Source of the DNA: Chryseosolibacter indicum
Lineage (GTDB): Bacteria > Bacteroidota > Bacteroidia > Cytophagales > Cyclobacteriaceae
NCBI RefSeq assembly: GCF_018598585.1
Contig: NZ_JAHESD010000028.1
Coordinates: forward strand, 1 to 63,478
DNA: 63,478 bases
Reading direction: 5' to 3'
The translations under genes and the position numbers were made by a program. Shown here in pieces: positions 1 to 8,548 of this stretch. The notes beneath the pieces were generated by a model, which had not been told where the DNA came from, searched no databases, and saw only the letters and a list, made by a program, of their open reading frames with translations. Each line of letters starts with the position of its first letter. The first letter of the stretch is position 1.

Positions 1-31
1 AGGATAACACCTGGGAGAGTAAGTCGTCGCC
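1..31 (+). rRNA. rrf: 5S ribosomal RNA, 3' end (partial)
   Basis: The window opens inside the last third of a 5S rRNA. The run GATAACACCTGGGAGAGTAA followed by GTCGTCGCC matches the conserved 3' strand of Bacteroidota 5S rRNA, and the gene should end near base 31. The rest of the rRNA operon lies upstream of the window. A strong terminator follows 16 bases later, as expected at the end of an rRNA operon. Confidence 0.85.
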
Positions 32-46
32 TATCTTTATTACATA

Positions 47-78
47 AGCCTTGCAGATATCCTCTGCAAGGCTTTTTT
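47..78 (+). terminator. Terminator of the rRNA operon
   Basis: An 11-bp perfect stem (AGCCTTGCAGA at 47-57, TCTGCAAGGCT at 63-73) with a 5-base loop is followed by a T run to base 78. It is a classic Rho-independent terminator directly behind the 5S rRNA. Confidence 0.9.
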
Positions 79-149
79 GTTTCGTAGCTGGCCCGGCTGG
101 TCACAAAACAGAATTAACTTGATGGAATAGAATAGAAATCCATAGGTCC

Positions 150-249
150 CAGGAATTAAAATTTAACTCACCTTCCAATCCTGAAAACCAGAGCAGTCAA
201 CCCACCAGTGTTTGATAGTACCAGGATAAGAGTAAGTCTCGCCTATCTT
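150..249 (+). pseudogene. Decayed 5S rRNA copy
   Basis: This stretch aligns collinearly with 5S rRNA. It has a degenerate version of the central part (CTCACCTTCC at 167-176, CCACCAGTG at 202-210, GATAGTACCAGGATAA at 214-229), then GAGTAAGTC and TCGCCTATCTTTAT. The last 12 bases (GCCTATCTTTAT, 241-252) equal those of the genuine copy at 29-40. Compared with that copy it lacks about six bases of the CACCTGG segment, which would break helix pairing, and it has no strong terminator. It is probably the relic of a duplicated or recombined 5S gene and not functional. The 5' boundary is uncertain. Confidence 0.7.
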
Positions 250-252
250 TAT

Positions 253-460
253 CACCAACTACTTGAGAATCTTGTTTTTGATGGCAGCACCTGATAAAGA
301 ATAACCTCGGTGCCAAATAGAAAGTGATTAGTGATCAAACAGTTGAGAGCTGATTTTCAAGGCAGCGTATCAGTCGCTAAAAGTGAATAATTCTTCTATT
401 CATCAAGAAGTGCGACGGGGCATGATTTTATCATGCTGTTTAAAATAAATAGTTATCAGT
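253..460. other. Non-coding stretch after the rRNA operon
   Basis: No gene is seen here. The only notable structure is a perfect palindrome, GCATGAT-TTT-ATCATGC, at 420-436, 24 bases before the next start codon. It could be an operator or an RNA hairpin in the leader of the small gene that follows. Confidence 0.5.
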
Positions 461-736
461 ATGGATGAGTTTAGTGGTGATAATATTCAATGGAAATCAT
501 ATAATGCTCTGAATAAGAATGCGGGGATACAACGTTATGCAATTGGCGACGGTTTTATTGTAGTCATGTTCAACGGCAGTGAAGAAGAGATTTATGTGTA
601 TCACGACAAAGTAATAGACACGAAACATATTAATGAAATGAAAAGACTTGCCGAGCAAGGTAAGGGACTTACTACTTATATAAATCAGCACCAGAACGTA
701 AGGGATAATGCTATAAAGTTTGAACCTCACACTTAG
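461..736 (+). CDS. Small protein of unknown function (KTSC-like?)
   Basis: A 91-residue soluble protein with no signal peptide or membrane segment. The centre alternates aromatic and charged residues (IYVYHDKVID) and is followed by a helix and the pattern MKRLAEQGKGLTTYINQH. This resembles a type of small Bacteroidota protein with a 'Y-x-Y ... A-x-x-G-x-GL-x-x-(Y/F)-I-x' arrangement, and the KTSC domain is the nearest named family I can suggest. The call is tentative and I infer no function. It stands alone between the rRNA operon and secDF and shares a terminator with secDF. A perfect 7-3-7 palindrome lies just upstream. Confidence 0.55.
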   Translation: MDEFSGDNIQWKSYNALNKNAGIQRYAIGDGFIVVMFNGSEEEIYVYHDKVIDTKHINEMKRLAEQGKGLTTYINQHQNVRDNAIKFEPHT

Positions 737-765
737 TACTTTAATAATAAATGAGAGTTAAATAA

Positions 766-791
766 AAAAGGGCTGCAAACGCAGCCCTTTT
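766..791. terminator. Bidirectional terminator between the small gene and secDF
   Basis: The stem GGGCTGC / GCAGCCC (770-776 and 781-787) has an AAAC loop and is flanked by A4 on the left and T4 on the right, so it can end transcription from both convergent genes. Confidence 0.85.
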
Positions 792-812
792 AATTCTTTA
801 AACATATGGAGC

Positions 813-3797
813 TTATGCTTTAGCTGGCTCCAGTTTTTTCTTTGAAGCCGAACGCTCTGAAAAGTCTACCAGAACCGGTGTTCCGATACATAACGATGAA
901 TAAGTACCTACAAGCACACCAATTAACATGGCAAACGTAAATCCTTTAATCGTTTCACCTCCAAAAATGAAGAGGATGATGATTACAAATATGGTAGACA
1001 TACCCGTAATTAACGTGCGACTTAACGTATCATTTAATGCATTGTTAATAACAGTTGGTGTGCTCTCACCACTTTTCATACCTGTCAAGAATTCCCTAAC
1101 ACGGTCGAACACAACTACACTGTCGTTTATTGAATAACCAATAACGGTAAGGATAGCCGCGACAAATGACTGGTCTATCTCAAGTGCAAAAGGCATTATG
1201 TCCTCAAGTAATGTAAATACAGAAACCACTACAAGAACAGTATGAAGCAAACTAACCATCGTACCTGCTGCAAATTGCCATTTTCTGAAACGGATTAATA
1301 TGTATAAGAACATCAATCCCATGGCAATTCCTAAAGCGTATATTGCGGAGAGTCGGATATCGCTGGCAACTGTTGGTCCTACTTTGGTAGAACTTAATAC
1401 AGTTGCTTTATCAGAAAACTTGTTCAAGCCTTCCTTAAGTTTGAGTTCCGCATTGTTAGTAGCCTCCTCTGAGTCATCATCAATCAAATAACCTGTCGTA
1501 ATCTGATACTTATTATTGAACCCATAGGTTTTTACTTCTGGTGCTGAACCAAAAGATTCTCCCAATGTAGCTCTTAAATCCTCTGATGCAACAGATTTGT
1601 CTAATTGAACAATATAAGTTCGACCACCTTTAAAATCTACACCGTAATTCAATCCTTTGATCCCAAGAGATACCAAACCAGCGATGACAATAAGACCAGA
1701 GATAGTATAAAACATTCTGCGCTTACCAATGAAATCAATATTGATGCTTCTAAAAAGATTTCTTGACCACGCAAACGAGAAATTAATTGTCTTACCTCTC
1801 TTAGTGAAGAACTCGAAAATTAAACGGGTAAAGAGAACAGAGGTGAATAAAGAGCAAAGAATACCAATAATAAGCGTTACCGCGAAACCATAGATTAGAC
1901 CTGAACCAAAAGCAAGAAGTACAAAACCTTTAATTAATGTAGTTACATTCGAGTCAATAATTGCTGAAAATGCATTCTTATAACCATTAGTAACAGCAAG
2001 GCTCAAAGGCTTACCCTCATTTAAATCTTCCTTAACCCTTTCATTGATAAGTACGTTTGCATCAACTGCAATAGCCAGTGAAAGAAGGATACCTGCGATA
2101 CCAGGTAATGTTAATGCTGCATTTAAAGATGCAAGTACACCAAGCAGGAAGAATAAGTTTAACACAACAGCTGCATCAGCTACCCATCCAGATGAGTTGT
2201 AAGTAACAACCATGAAAAGAATAATAATGATAAAGCCTACAACAATTGAAATTAAACCGTTCTGAATAGACTCAGCCCCTAATGTAGGCCCTACAACAGC
2301 TTCTTCAACAATTTTAGTAGGTGCAGGTAAAGAACCTGCTTTTAAAATGTTTGCTAAATCTTTAGCTTCTTCAGTAGTAAAATTACCTGAGATTTGAGAG
2401 TTACCATTAGGTATTTCAGAATTTACAAATGGAGCAGAGTAAACAAGATTATCGAGAACAATTGCAATACGACTTCTCTTCTGTGCTGCTTCTGATGTCC
2501 ACTTAGCCCAAATTCTTGTACCTGTGGCATTCATTCTCATGCTCACAGCAGGTTGCGCCTTATCATCCAGGTCATTAGTTGCGTTTGTTATTACCTCGCC
2601 TGTTAACCTTGCTTTTCCGTTTCTTCCTAAGTCAAGGAAGTAAAGTTGAAGCTTCGGTTCTTCATTTACATCTCTTGAGTTGTACTTGTCTTCTTTGTTA
2701 GCCCAATAAACACCAACGTTTCTGGGAAGACGGTTGCGTACATCATCTCTTCTAAAGATCTTATTGATGGTAGCTGTGTCTTTTAAATCATATCTAAAAG
2801 ACCCTTGAGGTGTACTTAAAGAGAAAAGAGGTGAAATTTCAAGATTCTGAAGAGAATCTAATCCTTGTGCACTGCTATCAGCAGCATTTGCAAGACTTTG
2901 TTCAAGAGAAGATGCCGCACTGTCACGTTTAATGGAGTCAGACGACAAAAGGTTCTCTAAAGACTTGTTTTCTTTTTTTGCTTCACCTGAATTGGTCTTC
3001 TGCTTCTGCTCATTTACAAGTAATTGGTTAATAGAAATGAGCGAATTATTCAATGTATTGACTTCAACAACATCCCAAAACTCAAGCTTCGCTACGCCTT
3101 GCAATAATTTTCTTACACGTTGTGGATTCTCAGCACCTGGTATTTCTACTTGTATCCTTCCGGTTCCCTGGAGGCGTTGAATGTTAGGCTGAGACGTACC
3201 GAATTGGTCAATACGATTCCTTAAAATAGTAAAAGAACGGTCAATGGCACTTTCAATCTCTTGCTCTACAATAGAAATTACTTCACTGTCACTTGCATTC
3301 AAACTGATTCTACCTCTTGTAGAAGCTGTAGCAAAAAGAGGAGCAAGTTTCTTTCCTGGATTATCCGTGCGGTACGCATCAAAAAACAAAGAGCTAAAGC
3401 TTTGTTGACTGTTTTTAGAGCGAGCAGTCGCTTTATTCAAGGCTCTTACAAAAGCAGAATCCTGGCTGTTGTTACTTAAACCACGAATAATATCTACTGG
3501 GGAAACTTCAAGGGTAACATGCATTCCACCTTGAAGATCAAGTCCTAAGCTGATTTCATTATTCTTAACTTCCTTATAGGTAAATTGTCTTAGACCTAGG
3601 AAATTATAAACGGGCTTGTTCCATACAGAATCTAAATAAGTCTGTTTTTTAATGGGGTCAACAGTTCCATCAGCAGCTGTTGCAAACTTCGTTGCGTCTT
3701 TTTGTACACCTCTCGAAACAATTGAAAACGAGAGAATATACAAGACCCATAAAGACACGATCACCGTAAGGAAGGCGACAAATCCTTTGTTTCTCAT
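813..3797 (-). CDS. secDF: Protein translocase subunit SecDF (fused)
   Basis: A 994-residue fusion of SecD and SecF, the membrane subunits that use the proton gradient to help SecYEG move proteins across the inner membrane. The SecD half has an N-terminal membrane helix, the motif LGLDLQGGMHV near residue 85, a large periplasmic domain with RIDQFGTSQPNIQRLQG, and the membrane motif AVDANVLINERV. The SecF half starts near residue 680 and shows GVDFKGGRTY and GYSINDSVVVFDRVRE. The fused form is usual in Bacteroidota. The SecD periplasmic region contains an extra low-complexity Ser/Lys/Asn insert around residues 270-320, probably a linker. It is the last gene of the minus-strand cluster, 90 bases after the small lipoprotein gene. 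Confidence 0.97.
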   Translation of the reverse strand: MRNKGFVAFLTVIVSLWVLYILSFSIVSRGVQKDATKFATAADGTVDPIKKQTYLDSVWNKPVYNFLGLRQFTYKEVKNNEISLGLDLQGGMHVTLEVSPVDIIRGLSNNSQDSAFVRALNKATARSKNSQQSFSSLFFDAYRTDNPGKKLAPLFATASTRGRISLNASDSEVISIVEQEIESAIDRSFTILRNRIDQFGTSQPNIQRLQGTGRIQVEIPGAENPQRVRKLLQGVAKLEFWDVVEVNTLNNSLISINQLLVNEQKQKTNSGEAKKENKSLENLLSSDSIKRDSAASSLEQSLANAADSSAQGLDSLQNLEISPLFSLSTPQGSFRYDLKDTATINKIFRRDDVRNRLPRNVGVYWANKEDKYNSRDVNEEPKLQLYFLDLGRNGKARLTGEVITNATNDLDDKAQPAVSMRMNATGTRIWAKWTSEAAQKRSRIAIVLDNLVYSAPFVNSEIPNGNSQISGNFTTEEAKDLANILKAGSLPAPTKIVEEAVVGPTLGAESIQNGLISIVVGFIIIILFMVVTYNSSGWVADAAVVLNLFFLLGVLASLNAALTLPGIAGILLSLAIAVDANVLINERVKEDLNEGKPLSLAVTNGYKNAFSAIIDSNVTTLIKGFVLLAFGSGLIYGFAVTLIIGILCSLFTSVLFTRLIFEFFTKRGKTINFSFAWSRNLFRSINIDFIGKRRMFYTISGLIVIAGLVSLGIKGLNYGVDFKGGRTYIVQLDKSVASEDLRATLGESFGSAPEVKTYGFNNKYQITTGYLIDDDSEEATNNAELKLKEGLNKFSDKATVLSSTKVGPTVASDIRLSAIYALGIAMGLMFLYILIRFRKWQFAAGTMVSLLHTVLVVVSVFTLLEDIMPFALEIDQSFVAAILTVIGYSINDSVVVFDRVREFLTGMKSGESTPTVINNALNDTLSRTLITGMSTIFVIIILFIFGGETIKGFTFAMLIGVLVGTYSSLCIGTPVLVDFSERSASKKKLEPAKA

Positions 3798-3887
3798 AAA
3801 TTAAAAAATGGTTATTGGAATTAAATTGGTTACTTGTAAATAAGGCAATAGTGATTACTTCAACTTCAATAGTCGAAATCTTACTAA

Positions 3888-4220
3888 CTAGGGCGCATTA
3901 GGTGATATAATAACACTGAATAGTGTTCGGAAGAGCTTTTGCGGTTGAATGCTAAGCTTATCAAATTCAAAGTCGGGAATCTCTATTTCTGATACAATTT
4001 CAAAAATGTAATAGAGATCAAAGTGCAGACTAACAGTATTTGACGTCGGAAGTGAAATAGAGGAAACAGAAATACTCTCTGATTGTTCCGATTTCTTCTG
4101 CTCGGTTTTAACTTGCTTATTGTTAATTGTTGGCTGGAAATTGAAAATATGAGCACACCCGATTACTAAGGCTAGCACTAAGCCAAAGAGAAGAGTGGCG
4201 GTTTGTATTTTCTTTTTCAT
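3888..4220 (-). CDS. Small predicted lipoprotein, unknown function
   Basis: A 110-residue protein. I chose the ATG at 4220 over an upstream in-frame start because it gives a clean signal sequence (KKK then a hydrophobic stretch) ending in VIGC, a plausible lipobox. It also lies about 10 bases after a well-formed promoter. The mature part begins with a Lys/Glu/Ser-rich linker, followed by a short region rich in hydrophobic and acidic residues. I recognise no family. It sits between udk and secDF, but its own promoter suggests it is not simply part of the upstream operon. Confidence 0.6.
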   Translation of the reverse strand: MKKKIQTATLLFGLVLALVIGCAHIFNFQPTINNKQVKTEQKKSEQSESISVSSISLPTSNTVSLHFDLYYIFEIVSEIEIPDFEFDKLSIQPQKLFRTLFSVIISPNAP

Positions 4221-4230
4221 TAGAAGGCTA

Positions 4231-4262
4231 CAAAAGTAGCTAAATAGGATCAATGTACAAAA
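4231..4262 (-). promoter_or_regulatory. Bacteroidota-type promoter of the small lipoprotein gene
   Basis: Read on the minus strand: TTTTG (4258-4262), 19 bases, then TACTTTTG (4231-4238). This matches the -33 TTTG and -7 TAnnTTTG pattern and its usual spacing. The start codon follows about 10 bases later, so the leader is very short. Confidence 0.7.
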
Positions 4263-4271
4263 TTGAAAAAA

Positions 4272-4910
4272 CTAGTGGGAAGCGGCCTTCATACTTTCAA
4301 GGATGCCTTTTAAGGATAAGGTTAATAAATCTAAAGCCTTTTCGAAATTATGATTATTTGGAATAATAAGATCAGTATGATGCTTCAACGGCTTTATGAT
4401 AGTTTCATAGATCGGCATTACATGGTGTTGATATCTGTAAAGAACATCATGTACATCATAACCACGCTCGTCATTGTCACGTCTGATTCTCCTGCTTAAT
4501 TTAATGTAATCTTTAGCCTCAATAAATATCTTAAGATCCAACTCCGATGATATTTCTTCAAAATATTGAACGAACAGTCCTTCGATAATAAGGATAGGTG
4601 CTGGTTTAAACTCAATGTAACGGGGTGAAGAGCCAGGGTTGTTAAAGGTGTATTCTTTGATCTTTAAGCCTTCGCCACGCTTCAACTTCATAATATCCTC
4701 ATGGAACCGCTCTCGTTCAATGGCCGTTGGCAAATCAAAGTTTTCTACGCCGTTTTCATCTATTATCTGAAGGTCCAGCGCTTTGTAATAATGATCTTGG
4801 GAAATGAGGCACAACTCATCCTGCTGAAACCGGCTTGCAAGTGTGTTAATGAAATAGGTTTTTCCGGATCCGCTACCCCCGGTAATGCCAATAGTATATG
4901 GTTTCTGCAT
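4272..4910 (-). CDS. udk: Uridine kinase
   Basis: A 212-residue P-loop kinase that phosphorylates uridine and cytidine to UMP and CMP with GTP or ATP in pyrimidine salvage. The Walker A motif GGSGSGKT lies near residue 12, SQDHYYK follows (the family's nucleoside-binding DxYY region), and IIEGLFVQYF and RRIRRDNDERG match the lid region. I preferred the ATG at 4910 over an upstream TTG because the protein then starts MQKPYTIGITGGSG, as in relatives. A -7-like TAATTTTG lies at 4923-4930 on the minus strand. It directly follows rdgB. Confidence 0.93.
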   Translation of the reverse strand: MQKPYTIGITGGSGSGKTYFINTLASRFQQDELCLISQDHYYKALDLQIIDENGVENFDLPTAIERERFHEDIMKLKRGEGLKIKEYTFNNPGSSPRYIEFKPAPILIIEGLFVQYFEEISSELDLKIFIEAKDYIKLSRRIRRDNDERGYDVHDVLYRYQHHVMPIYETIIKPLKHHTDLIIPNNHNFEKALDLLTLSLKGILESMKAASH

Positions 4911-4951
4911 AAACGTAAAACACAAAATTAACTATTGGAATAGGAAGGTTA

Positions 4952-5530
4952 TTAAAGTTTCCCTAAATAATCTACAAGTTTTCCAACTGCTATCGCCCGG
5001 TGGCTGAGAGCATTTTTTTCTTCTAAGGTCATTTCAGCAAAAGTTTTAGTAGAATGTAAGGGTTTAAAGATAGGATCATACCCAAAACCACCTGTTCCCT
5101 TTCGTTCGTACATTATCTCACCTTCTATTATTCCTTCAAATAGTTGTGTCTCTCCCAGACCAATCAATGCAATAATGCTTCTAAAACGTGCCCTTCTGTC
5201 TTTAACATTCTTTAGCTTTTCAAGTAGAAGGTTCATATTGTCGTCACTGCTTCTTTGCAAGCCAGCATATCGGGCAGAATAAACACCGGGCTCATTGTTA
5301 AGCGCATAAACTTCAAGTCCTGAATCATCAGCAAAGCATGGTGTTTTGTAATTATTCAAAACATATTCTGCTTTTTGTAGTGCGTTTGCTTCGAGTGTAT
5401 CTTTTGTTTCAGGTAATTCTTCGAAACACTGAATATCCTTTAGGGATAAAATAAGAAAGTCTGGCTTTAATAGTTGCCAGACTTCCGTTACTTTATGTTG
5501 ATTGTTTGTAGCAAAACAGATCTTTCTCAC
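4952..5530 (-). CDS. rdgB: XTP/dITP diphosphatase (RdgB/HAM1 family)
   Basis: A 192-residue house-cleaning pyrophosphatase that hydrolyses dITP, ITP and XTP to their monophosphates, keeping deaminated purines out of DNA and RNA. Family motifs are visible: FATNNQHKVTEV at the N terminus (SxNxxK-type), FADDSGLEV near residue 66, GVYSARYAG, GTGGFGYDPIF near residue 147, and ALSHRAIA at the C terminus. Length is typical. Its start overlaps the stop of the upstream FKBP gene by four bases, which indicates translational coupling. Confidence 0.95.
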   Translation of the reverse strand: MRKICFATNNQHKVTEVWQLLKPDFLILSLKDIQCFEELPETKDTLEANALQKAEYVLNNYKTPCFADDSGLEVYALNNEPGVYSARYAGLQRSSDDNMNLLLEKLKNVKDRRARFRSIIALIGLGETQLFEGIIEGEIMYERKGTGGFGYDPIFKPLHSTKTFAEMTLEEKNALSHRAIAVGKLVDYLGKL

Positions 5531-6399
5531 TTAGCTACATTGGTTAAGTTTATTTCAAAAATCAAGTTTGCATTCTTCGCAATTCCAGTTGCACCATTAG
5601 GGCCATAACCCAAACCTGAAGGAATATAAAAAGTTACTTTACTTCCTTGAGTAATTTGCGGTAACCCCACTTTTAAACCATCAATCAGCCCAAAGATTCC
5701 GTAGTTTGATAATGTGCTCTGTTGAATGGTAGTATTTGGAGAAGCAAGCGCTTTTAAGGTATAATCGAAAGAAATTGTGCTGTATGGAGTAGGTCTTGGT
5801 CCGCTACCTGGTTGTGTTATCTTATACCAAACCCCACTTGGAAGCATCATTGCATCTGGATCATTAGCCTTAACGAAAGTATGGATTGCAGCAGTGTCAA
5901 GATCGAATTGAGCTTGCTCTACAGAAGTTTTTTGCACCGATATCGAACTAATGGTAAAGATAATCGTTGAATTTGCAGGAATATTTGTTGCTCCCGTAGC
6001 TCCGTATGCGTATTTCGAGGGAACATAAAAGGTTCCTGAAGATCCGCCGAGAAGAGCGCTTACTGCATAAGCCAATCCTTGAGGCTGGATCTTTTCAGCA
6101 ACCTCTTCAATAACACTCGAGCTTATTACGGTACGATCTGAAAACAACGAGGTGCTATATGAAAGCTTTACTTTTTGACCAGAATGTGCTGGCGGATATT
6201 GCCCTTGATTATTAACAATAAATCGAATGCCACTACTATTATCAAAAAAGGCTTCGTCAGAAAGTCCACTGGTAGCAAGATAAGAATCAATCTGCTTTAT
6301 CTCCGAGTTTAACTGTGCATTAGGATCCTCGTCATCCATACATGAAAGTATAGATACAGAAGCAAAGAAAATTGAAAGAATAGTGTGGTTAAGTTTCAT
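5527..6399 (-). CDS. FKBP-type lipoprotein with two FKBP domains
   Basis: A 290-residue envelope lipoprotein: signal sequence, lipobox ILSC (Cys20), then two FKBP-type domains (about 50-155 and 180-290). The domains are recognised by YVPSKYAYGATGATNIP and FYIPSGLGYGPNGATGI, the conserved AYG-(8)-IP loop of FKBP peptidyl-prolyl isomerases. Both look catalytically weakened. The first lacks the usual FD pair and the active-site Trp, and the second reads GLIDGLKVG where active enzymes have VIxGW. A chaperone or binding role in the envelope is therefore possible. It lies 12 bases after a second FKBP lipoprotein gene and overlaps rdgB. Confidence 0.88.
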   Translation of the reverse strand: MKLNHTILSIFFASVSILSCMDDEDPNAQLNSEIKQIDSYLATSGLSDEAFFDNSSGIRFIVNNQGQYPPAHSGQKVKLSYSTSLFSDRTVISSSVIEEVAEKIQPQGLAYAVSALLGGSSGTFYVPSKYAYGATGATNIPANSTIIFTISSISVQKTSVEQAQFDLDTAAIHTFVKANDPDAMMLPSGVWYKITQPGSGPRPTPYSTISFDYTLKALASPNTTIQQSTLSNYGIFGLIDGLKVGLPQITQGSKVTFYIPSGLGYGPNGATGIAKNANLIFEINLTNVAK

Positions 6400-6411
6400 A
6401 TTTAAAGTAAA

Positions 6412-7302
6412 TTATTTACATGTACGTGTTTGCTGGTCAAATTCTTTTTTTACATCCAGCAGTGTTACGTTAAAAATCAATACTGCATCAGGAGGTATTG
6501 CACCAGGGTAACCTTGAGGACCGTATGCAAGTTTAGACGGAATAAATAAGGTTGCAGAATCTCCTTTACCAAGCAACGGAATGCCTAGCTTCCATCCTGC
6601 AATTACACCATTAAGAGGAAAAGCAATACGGTCTGCTTTGTCGAAGATCTCCCCTGATTTTAAAAATCTTCCTGTGTATTTTACTTCAACACAATTATCT
6701 ACAGTAGGTTTTACGCCTCCACCATTACTATGAATGATATATTGTAAACCACTTGTGTCTTGTTGTGAAGTGAGGCTATTCTCCTTCAAATAACTGCTGA
6801 TACTCTCCGTGTCTCTTTTCAGCACTTTCGCCTCACGCTTTACAAACTGCGATTCACGCATTTTATTGTATTCATCCAAAGATGTTATTTCACTAACGGA
6901 AATGGTATATGTGATGGATCTTGTAGAATCAACTTGAGGCGGAATTGGAGCTTTTACAAAGTTTTTAAAGAAATTAACTACGGTCATTGTAGTGGTAACA
7001 CTATCACCTTTTCTAAGTTCACGAAACATCTGAGTCATTCCATCTTCAGAAGCCAAACGTGAGGAATCGCCAATCATAGTTGCTGCAGACATGCCGTCTT
7101 CGTAGGTATTAGACCAAACGGAATCCTTGCTATCTTTTAACACATAATCAAATACAACGATCTGATCTTTCTTAGGTTGATCTCCATTTCCAGCTTTAAT
7201 AATTTTATACTTTAGCCCATTAGGGGTTTCTTTTTCATTGCTACTACACGCTGCAACGAGTATTAATAACGCAACGAGTAGGGAATTAAGATGCTTAATC
7301 AT
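6412..7302 (-). CDS. FKBP-type peptidyl-prolyl isomerase lipoprotein
   Basis: A 296-residue lipoprotein with lipobox VAAC (Cys19). The C-terminal FKBP domain (about 180-290) is canonical, with VEVKYTGRFLKSGEIFDKA, VIAGWKLGIPLLGKGD and SKLAYGPQGYPGAIPPDA. It should catalyse cis-trans isomerisation of prolyl bonds in the periplasm or on a membrane surface. The N-terminal half is a divergent FKBP-like domain that lacks the active-site residues. Related FKBP lipoproteins in Flavobacteria include the gliding protein GldI, but I cannot show that link here. It is co-transcribed with the next FKBP gene. Confidence 0.9.
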   Translation of the reverse strand: MIKHLNSLLVALLILVAACSSNEKETPNGLKYKIIKAGNGDQPKKDQIVVFDYVLKDSKDSVWSNTYEDGMSAATMIGDSSRLASEDGMTQMFRELRKGDSVTTTMTVVNFFKNFVKAPIPPQVDSTRSITYTISVSEITSLDEYNKMRESQFVKREAKVLKRDTESISSYLKENSLTSQQDTSGLQYIIHSNGGGVKPTVDNCVEVKYTGRFLKSGEIFDKADRIAFPLNGVIAGWKLGIPLLGKGDSATLFIPSKLAYGPQGYPGAIPPDAVLIFNVTLLDVKKEFDQQTRTCK

Positions 7303-7356
7303 GTTAGTTTAGTTTAGACAATGTTATTAGGTAAAAAGTTGTAAATGATTTTAAAA

Positions 7357-8370
7357 TTAATCCTTAAGTAATTCCTCCTTATAGTTGGGAAGGAGATCCA
7401 AAAACTTTTTCACAGTTTGATCTAATGTTAAAGTAGTTTGGCCACCAGCTGCGTTTTTATGACCGCCACCATCGAAATGCTTTCGTGCCATTTCATTAAC
7501 AGAAAAATCTCCCAAAGAGCGTAGTGATAATTTAATGTTTTCCTTTCGATCAGAAATCATAACAGATAACTTTATATTTTTTATGGATAGTCCATAATTC
7601 ACAAGTCCTTCCGTATCTCCTGTTTGTGAGCCGAATTTTTTAAGGTCTTCTGTCGAAAGTGTAATGTATGCCGTTCTGTATTCAGGTAATACCTGAAGTT
7701 TTTCACTAAGTACAAACCCCATTAAACGAAGTCGTTCAAGAGAGTTGGTATCATATATTAATTTAGAAACTTTTGAAGGATCTGCTCCTTTCGCCACCAA
7801 CGCCGAAGCCACTTGAAAAACTTTGTGTGTGGTGTTCGGATGACGAAAGCTACCCGTATCAGTCATTAGACCCGCGTATAAACAATTCGAAATATCGCTG
7901 TCAATTAACGCTTCATCTCCTACTTCACGTATTAAATCATATACTAATTCAGCAGTAGAGGCAGCACTTGTATCCCATTGCTCATAATGGGCAAAGCTTT
8001 CTGGTTCTAAATGATGATCTACCAATACTTTTATAGCCGCCGATTTAGCCACCATTTCTCCAAGTTCATTTATTCGTTTTAAACTTGAAAAGTCAAGGCA
8101 GAAAATAACATCGGCATTATTAATATACCCTTCAGCGATTGCCGGACGATCTTTTTGAAAGATCAAGACATCGTTATTTCCGGGCATCCAGGTTAAGAAT
8201 TCAGGATAGTCACTGGGCGTAATAACTTTGACTGTATGGTGTCGCTTTTTAAGATAGCCTGCTAAACCTAAAGACGATCCTAAGGCGTCTGCATCAGGTT
8301 TAAAGTGAGTTAGAATAACCACTTTTTTTGGTGAACTTATCAATTCCTTAAAACCCTGAATGTTTTGCAT
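7357..8370 (-). CDS. DHH-family phosphoesterase (NrnA-like)
   Basis: A 337-residue DHH/DHHA1 protein. The N-terminal domain has the metal-binding series THFKPDADALGSS, CLDFSSL and the signature VDHH. The C-terminal DHHA1 domain carries HFDGGGHKNAAGG. These match the bifunctional oligoribonuclease / pAp phosphatase NrnA, which degrades 2-5 nt RNA and recycles 3'-phosphoadenosine 5'-phosphate with Mn2+. Bacterial c-di-AMP or pApA hydrolases share the fold, so the exact substrate is inferred. It is the first gene of the minus-strand cluster, 54 bases before the FKBP gene. Confidence 0.9.
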   Translation of the reverse strand: MQNIQGFKELISSPKKVVILTHFKPDADALGSSLGLAGYLKKRHHTVKVITPSDYPEFLTWMPGNNDVLIFQKDRPAIAEGYINNADVIFCLDFSSLKRINELGEMVAKSAAIKVLVDHHLEPESFAHYEQWDTSAASTAELVYDLIREVGDEALIDSDISNCLYAGLMTDTGSFRHPNTTHKVFQVASALVAKGADPSKVSKLIYDTNSLERLRLMGFVLSEKLQVLPEYRTAYITLSTEDLKKFGSQTGDTEGLVNYGLSIKNIKLSVMISDRKENIKLSLRSLGDFSVNEMARKHFDGGGHKNAAGGQTTLTLDQTVKKFLDLLPNYKEELLKD

Positions 8371-8507
8371 AGTTGGTATAAAGCAGGGGGCAAAAATGGT
8401 GAAAAATAGTCATTGTTGCACAAGAACTAGTAGCGGCGTAGAATATTAACATTTAAAGATAGTTACGAAATGTTTCTAGCCCAGCTTAAAGACTAGCAGT
8501 AATCTGT

Positions 8508-8515
8508 TATTTTTG
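8508..8515 (+). promoter_or_regulatory. -7 element of ndk
   Basis: TATTTTTG matches TAnnTTTG and lies 33 bases before the ndk start. No clear -33 TTG is visible at the usual distance. Confidence 0.5.
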
Positions 8516-8548
8516 CCGCCGATCAAACAAAAAACTAAGAACGTCACT

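Noticed and set aside
8411-8423. Third copy of the zinc-type palindrome (CATTGTTGCA)
   Set aside because: Only the right half-site is present and it is not placed at a metal-related gene.
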